From: Clostridia bacterium | GTDB lineage: Bacteria; Bacillota; Clostridia; Oscillospirales; CAG-272 | DNA length: 64,000 nt | Assembly (NCBI GenBank): GCA_017483195.1 | Contig: JAFULR010000008.1 | Span: 62,001 to 126,000 of the forward strand | Direction of reading: 5' to 3' | Shown here: positions 58,865-64,000 of the stretch, one piece after another | Position numbering within the stretch: position 1 is the stretch's first letter | Layout of the letters: each line of letters starts with the position of its first letter | Program-made: the position numbers and the translations under genes | The notes under the pieces: generated by a model | Seen by the model: the letters and a program-made list of their open reading frames with translations, nothing else | What the model was told of the DNA's origin: nothing | Databases searched by the model: none

Positions 58865-61084
58865 ATGAAAAAACTCTTATCACTCGCATTAGTTCTTGTG
58901 ATGATGCTTGCTCTCGTGGCTTGTCCCACCGTTAAGGAAGACCCCCTTGAGTATGCTGAAGGTACCGTTCTTAGAATGGCAACCGGTTACAACAATGCGC
59001 AGACAGGCCTTTTCTTTGATGCAAAGTTGATTTCATCAAACGATGGTAAAGACAAGGTTGAAGATGGTGCTATCACTCTTCACAATGGCGTTTCCTATCG
59101 TGAAGGCGACCTTAAGCCCACTTGGGTTGAGGTACAGAACAGACTTGGTATCGTTTTCGAAAACAAATACCAGGGCAACTCCGCTGCTAACGAAATAGCC
59201 TTCTGGGCTGAACAGTTTGGTGAAGTTGACGTAGTTTCCGGTACAGCTTCCAAGCTTTCCGAATACGGTGCAGCAGGCGAGATCGTTAACCTTGCTGAGC
59301 ATCTTGATAAGATGCCCAACTTCAAGGCTTACCTTGAGGCTAACCCCATCGTTCGCCTTTCCATCACAGGTGACACATCCAACGGCGCTATCTACTTCTC
59401 TCCCTACTTTGACGGTGTAAACGACATTGAGCGTATGCCCCTTATGAGAACTGACTGGGTAGAAAAGCTTCTTAACGGCGAAGGTGACTTCGTAGCTACT
59501 GAAGCAACCGTGGTTGTTAAGGATGCAGATGGTAACGTAATTGAAACAATCACAAGATCTTACAACAACCTCGCAGATGCAGTTTATACTCCTTATATGC
59601 CCACTTCCGGCAAGGTTACTGTTGACGCAGTAAATAAGGAAGGCACAGCAGTAATCCAGCTTACTAAGGATTATGACAAAGCAGGTAATATCATTAAGGT
59701 TATGAACGATGCTCTCGCAGCTGGCACAGTAACCGGTGAGCAGGCAGTTAATATGCTTCGTGATTACATTGACACAGCTTATAACGGCTACTACGGCACC
59801 AAGAGAGCTGACCTCTTCATCGGTCAGAATGCTGCTTGGGACGCAGACGAGCTTGTTGCTCTTCTCCGCTGCGTAGTTGCTAACCCCCAGACACTTAACG
59901 GTACACATACAGTACAGGGTCTCTTCTCCCGTGAAGACGGTAACAACCAGAGACGTGTTGATATGTTCCGTTTTGCAGGCACGCTCTTCGGCGTAAGAGG
60001 TCTTGAATCTCGTCAGGATTACCTCTACGTTGGCAACGACGGTCTCCTTCATGATGCACGTCAGGAAGAGGCTACATACGTAGCACTTGAGAGAATGAAT
60101 GCTATGACCAAGGAAGGTCTTATTTCCAAGTCCTTTATTGAGGATGACACCTCTGTTAAGTCAGACGTTATGCTCTCTAAGGATGCAGGCTTTATGCACT
60201 ACGACTACAACCAGACTCAGACTGTTTACAACGAAACAAAGCTTAACGGTAAGGGTGAAGATAAAAGCGACGTAGGTGAAAAGTACATGGCAGTTATGGT
60301 TCCCGTTGCTCGTTGGAATGACGGCACAGGCGAAACATTTATGAGATTTACAGAGTCCTGGAGATCCGTTAAGACTGACGGTTGGGGTATTTCTGTAAAG
60401 GGTGTTGGCAACGATACAAACAAGCTCAATGCTGCTCTTAAGCTTATCGACTATGCTTACAGCAAAGATGGTCAGATCCTTATGTCCTACGGTCCTGATG
60501 AATTCATCAAGAGAAATGCAGACGGTTCTTACGTAATGTTCGACTTCAACGGCGAGCAGTGGCCCGTTATCGCTGATGAAACATTTGATGAGCTTTGGAC
60601 ATTTGCTAACGGTAACTACACCAACTTCGCTCGTCAGTTACTCGGTTCTACTCTTTCCTTCGTAAAGAGCCAGTCCTTCGAGTATCAGTGCACAACTGAG
60701 GTTGGTAAGGAAGGCGCAGGATACATCTCCAGAGCTATCGCTCTTGGAACGATCAGACATCCTGAGCTTGCTATCACCGAGAATCCTTGGTGGACATCCG
60801 TTCCCACAGTTCTTCCTACAACTAAGGTTCAGAACGATGAGTTGAAGACACTCTCCGCTCTTACAGGTAGCGGCGCAACAGGTAAGTTCTCCTCCAGCAA
60901 GGATGAAGAGGGTAAGGTTCAGACAAACCTTCTCGTTGACATCATCTCTGTAGGTTATGCAGGTGAAGGAACATCCAACCGTGCTGAAATGCTCAACACA
61001 GTTAAGGACACTTGGGGCTGCAGCAGATATCTTGAAATTAAGAATCTCGCTTGGAAAGACCTTTTGGATTTCTACAACAAATAA
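58865..61084 (+). CDS. Extracellular solute-binding lipoprotein of the LplB-type importer
   Basis: A 739-residue lipoprotein, much longer than ordinary sugar-binding proteins (about 420-560). The signal peptide ends at lipobox LVAC (Cys20). The mature protein has family 1 features: NEIAFWAEQFGEVDVVSG in the first lobe and KLIDYAYSKDGQILMSYGP in the C-terminal lobe. An insertion of about 150 residues between them (about 200-350) includes VKDADGNVIETITRSYNN. Large LplA-like binding proteins take up long oligosaccharides. ATG 58865 is chosen because GGAGG (58852-58856) lies before it; a TTG at 58850 is in frame but overlaps that site. Confidence 0.88.
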   Translation: MKKLLSLALVLVMMLALVACPTVKEDPLEYAEGTVLRMATGYNNAQTGLFFDAKLISSNDGKDKVEDGAITLHNGVSYREGDLKPTWVEVQNRLGIVFENKYQGNSAANEIAFWAEQFGEVDVVSGTASKLSEYGAAGEIVNLAEHLDKMPNFKAYLEANPIVRLSITGDTSNGAIYFSPYFDGVNDIERMPLMRTDWVEKLLNGEGDFVATEATVVVKDADGNVIETITRSYNNLADAVYTPYMPTSGKVTVDAVNKEGTAVIQLTKDYDKAGNIIKVMNDALAAGTVTGEQAVNMLRDYIDTAYNGYYGTKRADLFIGQNAAWDADELVALLRCVVANPQTLNGTHTVQGLFSREDGNNQRRVDMFRFAGTLFGVRGLESRQDYLYVGNDGLLHDARQEEATYVALERMNAMTKEGLISKSFIEDDTSVKSDVMLSKDAGFMHYDYNQTQTVYNETKLNGKGEDKSDVGEKYMAVMVPVARWNDGTGETFMRFTESWRSVKTDGWGISVKGVGNDTNKLNAALKLIDYAYSKDGQILMSYGPDEFIKRNADGSYVMFDFNGEQWPVIADETFDELWTFANGNYTNFARQLLGSTLSFVKSQSFEYQCTTEVGKEGAGYISRAIALGTIRHPELAITENPWWTSVPTVLPTTKVQNDELKTLSALTGSGATGKFSSSKDEEGKVQTNLLVDIISVGYAGEGTSNRAEMLNTVKDTWGCSRYLEIKNLAWKDLLDFYNK

Positions 61085-61125
61085 TTGTATAGATCTCTAA
61101 TTTAATTATTAATTAATCTAAACGG

Positions 61126-61148
61126 AGAGGGGAGCCTCGCTCCCCTCT
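61126..61148 (+). promoter_or_regulatory. GC-rich hairpin without T-run after the binding-protein gene
   Basis: A 10-bp perfect stem AGAGGGGAGC/GCTCCCCTCT with a 3-base loop. What follows is CTACCCAC rather than a T-run, so it is probably an mRNA 3'-end stabiliser or partial terminator. A second hairpin, GTCGCG/CGCGAC (61190-61195, 61200-61205), lies just before the next gene. Confidence 0.5.
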
Positions 61149-61218
61149 CTACCCACAAAAGCTTTACAAAAATACTATAATTTCGTGAAGTCGCGTCCAC
61201 GCGACGGTACGCGACAGA

Positions 61219-61815
61219 ATGGATGAAACTATGTATAGAAAACAAATGAAATTTCAAAGGCTCGTATGCTTCGCACTTCTTGCGGCATCGGCTCTCGTAT
61301 TCATATACTCCCTTGGTCTTGTGACAGACCTTTACGATGCATTTTATTATGCAATTCCCAACCCTAACAGACTCGATAGAACAGACGTTGCCGGAGCTCG
61401 TATTTATTACGATATCCAGCCCTTTAACTCTGCTCTCACTACCGTAAGCATCGTACTTGTGATCTTGTGTGTTGCAGTATTCCTTACTAATACTCATTCA
61501 CGCAGAAAATATTATCTTTCTAATTACATAACCACCAGCTTGATAGTTCTTGCTAATATTGGTACTACTATTTGGGGTGTTATTAACGTTTCCAAATTCA
61601 GACATCAATTTTTAACTACAGTTGATTTTGAGCAGCTTAAAGCATTTGCTGAGAAGAGCCTCAGCACAACTTATACAGAATCTACATTTTGGTTTGATAT
61701 CGGCTACGTTGTTTTTGGAATCTTGATCATCGTCAGCGCACTTGCTGTTTATAACCTTATTTTGAAATCAAAACTGATGAAAGAAGAACAAAGAATTATA
61801 GAAGGAGGAGTTTAA
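61219..61815 (+). CDS. Hypothetical membrane protein
   Basis: A 198-residue protein with four predicted helices (about 12-35, 70-95, 105-130, 160-185). A first extracytoplasmic loop of about 35 residues carries RLDRTDVAGARIYYDI. I recognise no family. No clear ribosome site precedes ATG 61219, and a GTCGCG hairpin lies immediately upstream, so translation may be low or controlled. It is co-directional with the importer genes and 4 bases from the next gene. Confidence 0.65.
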   Translation: MDETMYRKQMKFQRLVCFALLAASALVFIYSLGLVTDLYDAFYYAIPNPNRLDRTDVAGARIYYDIQPFNSALTTVSIVLVILCVAVFLTNTHSRRKYYLSNYITTSLIVLANIGTTIWGVINVSKFRHQFLTTVDFEQLKAFAEKSLSTTYTESTFWFDIGYVVFGILIIVSALAVYNLILKSKLMKEEQRIIEGGV

Positions 61816-61819
61816 TGCT

Positions 61820-62299
61820 ATGAACGGCAACATTGATATTAAGAAAGACCGCTTGCGTTATACAAAAAACAGCACCTCCGCAACGTTTGCTTACGTTGCT
61901 ATACTCTTTAATGTCTTCTATTTTGTCAGTATTTACAATACAGATGTAGGTAACTACTATTACACTATAGATATCGGCATTTCGGTAATCTGCAACCTTT
62001 TGTTCCTTCTCTTCACTTTCCTCTGCTCAGAGGGTGTTAAGGGATACAAAATGTCATATTCCGTAGCCTTCATTCCACTTGGAATTTTCCAACTTGTAAG
62101 AATATTCGGCATTCCTATGGATGCATACAACACGGTTCTCCACCTTGAAGGCAAGGATGTACCCGTTATGCTTAAAGACCAGTTTATCTGGCTTATCGTT
62201 TGCCTTATAGTTTCCGCAATCGCTTGCTTTGCCGCAGCAGCGATCGGAATACACAAAACCAATACCCTCAGAAATTACGAAAAGCAGATCAATGCTTAA
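61820..62299 (+). CDS. Hypothetical membrane protein
   Basis: A 159-residue protein with four predicted helices and short loops. It has the general look of the preceding protein but no clear sequence similarity. GGAGGAG lies 10 bases upstream. A closer ATG at 61815 is followed at once by a stop in its frame. No family is recognised. It sits between the binding protein and the ATPase gene of the importer, so it is probably part of the same transcription unit. Confidence 0.65.
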   Translation: MNGNIDIKKDRLRYTKNSTSATFAYVAILFNVFYFVSIYNTDVGNYYYTIDIGISVICNLLFLLFTFLCSEGVKGYKMSYSVAFIPLGIFQLVRIFGIPMDAYNTVLHLEGKDVPVMLKDQFIWLIVCLIVSAIACFAAAAIGIHKTNTLRNYEKQINA

Positions 62300-62330
62300 T
62301 TGACACTCCATATAAGAAAGGCGTGTATTT

Positions 62331-63395
62331 ATGGCTTCATTAACTTTAAAAAACATTAACAAAATCTATGATAACAACGTTCAGGCGGTATTCGATTTCA
62401 ACCTTGACGTTAAGGATGGAGAATTTATCGTTCTCGTTGGTCCTTCCGGCTGCGGAAAATCCACCACCCTTCGTATGATCGCAGGTCTTGAGGACATTAC
62501 CTCGGGTTCACTCATCATCGACGGCAAGGACGTTACAAAAATGCCCGCAAAGGATAGAGATATAGCTATGGTTTTCCAGAACTATGCTCTCTATGCTCAT
62601 ATGACCGTTTATGAGAATATGGCATTCTCCCTTACGTTGCGAAAAGAAAATCCCAATATTATACATGAAAAGGTGCTTGCCGCTGCTGAAATTCTCGGTC
62701 TTACCGATCAGCTCAATAAAAAGCCCAAGCAGCTCTCCGGCGGTCAGCGTCAGCGCGTTGCTATGGGACGCGCCATCGTTCGTACGCCTAAAGTGTTCCT
62801 TTTTGACGAGCCCCTTTCAAACCTTGATGCAAAGCTCAGAGGTGCTACACGTCGCGAGATACTTCTTCTTCACAAGAGACTTGGCACTACTATGCTCTAC
62901 GTTACTCACGACCAGACAGAAGCACTTACTCTTGCCGACAGAATAGTTTGTATGTCCATGGGTTACGTTCAGCAGGTAGGAACTCCCCTTGAGCTTTACG
63001 ATACACCTGCAAATGTTTTCGTTGCAAGCTTTATTGGTTTGCCACCTATGAACTTCTTCGAGGGTAAGATCGAAAACGGTCACTTCGTTTCCAAGTTCTT
63101 CTCTGCTCCTCTTAACGATGAACAGAAAAAGCTTCTTTCCTCATATGAAGGAAAAGAAATTATACTTGGTTCCCGCCCCGAAAACATCGTTGAGGACGAA
63201 AACGGATATATCAGCATAGACGTTACTCTTAACGAAAATCTTGGTCAGACAACTCTTGTTCACGGCTTGGTAAACGGTCACAAGATAACCGCTAAATTCC
63301 GCGAATGGTGTGAATATCGCAGTGGTGACAAGGTAAATGCATCCATCAACCGTATGCATTTCTTCGACAAAGAATCAACGGCTGCTATCAGATAA
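62331..63395 (+). CDS. Sugar ABC transporter ATP-binding subunit (MsmX/UgpC type)
   Basis: A 354-residue ATPase with Walker A GPSGCGKST near residue 37, Q-loop VFQNYALYAHMT, signature LSGGQRQR near residue 135, Walker B FLFDEPLSNLD near residue 157, and H-loop YVTHDQTEA. A TOBE-like C-terminal domain follows. LplB-type importers usually borrow a shared MsmX ATPase encoded elsewhere; here one is encoded within the locus. It differs from the ATPase at 8077, so each importer appears to have its own. Confidence 0.92.
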   Translation: MASLTLKNINKIYDNNVQAVFDFNLDVKDGEFIVLVGPSGCGKSTTLRMIAGLEDITSGSLIIDGKDVTKMPAKDRDIAMVFQNYALYAHMTVYENMAFSLTLRKENPNIIHEKVLAAAEILGLTDQLNKKPKQLSGGQRQRVAMGRAIVRTPKVFLFDEPLSNLDAKLRGATRREILLLHKRLGTTMLYVTHDQTEALTLADRIVCMSMGYVQQVGTPLELYDTPANVFVASFIGLPPMNFFEGKIENGHFVSKFFSAPLNDEQKKLLSSYEGKEIILGSRPENIVEDENGYISIDVTLNENLGQTTLVHGLVNGHKITAKFREWCEYRSGDKVNASINRMHFFDKESTAAIR

Positions 63396-63407
63396 GGAGC
63401 AATTAAT

Positions 63408-63974
63408 ATGGATAAAAAAACAAAAAAAGCCGCTAATAGCAAATTCAAGACAAGCTTAAAGGAATTCTTTCGTAAGCTTCTTGTTTCTTTAAAGAAAAAG
63501 CCCGATATAATTCCCCTCGGACTCCTTCTGATCACATTTTTGATATTTTCCTTGAATCTTACAGACATCTCCAATACTACCTCAAAGATTCAGGGCCCCA
63601 ATATGGGTCTTAGCGAGTTTATTGCTATGCTCCTTTCTATTTTGTCAATGATATGCTTGCTGAACGCATTTCCCAAGAGACAAAAGCCCAATAAAATGAT
63701 GATAGTCGTTTATCTTATATTGTTCGCGGTCACAATATGGGCTGACATTAATTACATTTCCTGTATAAACGCAAGCTCCATTAAGATCAATGCAGCTACA
63801 GCGTACATAACCAAAACAAAGGGTATTATTATCGCACATATCATAGGTATGTCTCTCACTACAGTTGCTGTGATTTTAGAACCGATTATTGCTAAGCTTC
63901 TCAAGAAGATCAATACATCAGTAGAAATTGAAGAAACTGAAGTTGGTGAAATTGAACTTGCAGAAGAAGAATAA
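63408..63974 (+). CDS. Hypothetical membrane protein
   Basis: A 188-residue protein with a Lys-rich cytoplasmic N-terminus (about 35 residues), four predicted helices (about 37-55, 70-88, 100-118, 145-165) and an acidic C-terminal tail ending in a Glu-rich stretch. I recognise no family. AAGGAG precedes the ATG and the gene starts 12 bases after the ATPase gene, so it belongs to the same unit. Confidence 0.7.
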   Translation: MDKKTKKAANSKFKTSLKEFFRKLLVSLKKKPDIIPLGLLLITFLIFSLNLTDISNTTSKIQGPNMGLSEFIAMLLSILSMICLLNAFPKRQKPNKMMIVVYLILFAVTIWADINYISCINASSIKINAATAYITKTKGIIIAHIIGMSLTTVAVILEPIIAKLLKKINTSVEIEETEVGEIELAEEE

Positions 63975-64000
63975 TGCCATATTATGAGCAAGAAAAACCC
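63974..64000 (+). CDS. Possible start of a further gene (partial)
   Basis: An ATG overlaps the TAA stop of the previous gene by one base (63974-63976) and stays open to the window end, reading MPYYEQEKP. A second ATG at 63984 is open in another frame (MSKKN). No strong ribosome site is visible for either. Continuation of the operon is likely from the lack of a terminator, but the start cannot be fixed. Confidence 0.35.

Noticed and set aside
1-64000. tRNA, rRNA, insertion sequences, integrases or phage genes
   Set aside because: Reading both strands showed no T-loop-bearing tRNA-like cloverleaf, rRNA segment, transposase or integrase motif. A dedicated scan with tRNAscan and ISfinder could still find short remnants.

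Overview
The window reads as chromosome of an uncultured anaerobic Clostridia (Firmicutes) bacterium of the gut or rumen type. The basis is: low-to-moderate GC, strong AGGAGG ribosome sites, sigma-A promoters with 17-base spacers and often a TGn extended -10, many lipoproteins with LVAC/LTAC/VSC lipoboxes, MsmX/UgpC and LplB type sugar ABC transporters, GPH symporter plus alpha-galactosidase, and Rae1/YacP, DUF4430 and YgjP family proteins. I see no rRNA, tRNA, transposase, phage or CRISPR array. A finer taxonomic placement cannot be supported from the sequence alone.

Layout: 1-5.3 kb has an alpha/beta hydrolase, an M16C peptidase and an L-cysteine desulfidase family protein. 5.3-6.9 kb has an unusually structured leader RNA in front of a CNNM/CorC membrane protein. 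7.1-17.2 kb is an RDD protein followed by a complete sugar-type ABC importer and two large surface lipoproteins: an SNase-OB nuclease and a 1058-residue multi-OB protein. 17.2-26.4 kb is nucleotide and peptide housekeeping: surE, two nrnA-like DHH genes, a HAD enzyme, carboxypeptidase Taq, a barnase-like lipoprotein, exonuclease III, thymidine kinase and peptidase T. 26.4-37.3 kb holds an HD/acyltransferase/zinc-ribbon/alpha-galactosidase/GPH symporter operon and cytoplasmic GH79 and GH2 glycosidases. 37.2-47.7 kb holds small enzymes, a tandem-repeat region, a six-gene envelope/esterase operon, a secreted endonuclease I, and a LiaF/DUF4097/YgjP operon. 47.7-50.3 kb is a TetM-like ribosomal GTPase fused to a Rae1-type NYN nuclease domain. 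50.3-51.6 kb is a B12-riboswitch-controlled uptake pair. 51.7-64 kb is a divergent glucan locus: GH5 and GH3 on one side, an LplB-type importer with four unfamiliar membrane proteins on the other.

Working together: two themes stand out. One is plant or host glycan use, with GH36, GH79, GH2, GH3, GH5, two ABC importers and one symporter. The other is extracellular nucleic acid breakdown and salvage, with three unrelated predicted surface nucleases (SNase-like, barnase-like, endonuclease I), a multi-OB surface protein, and intracellular SurE, NrnA-like, HD phosphohydrolase and Tdk enzymes. The most novel-looking single gene is the ribosomal GTPase-endoribonuclease fusion. The most interesting non-coding element is the branched leader RNA at about 5.36-5.57 kb.
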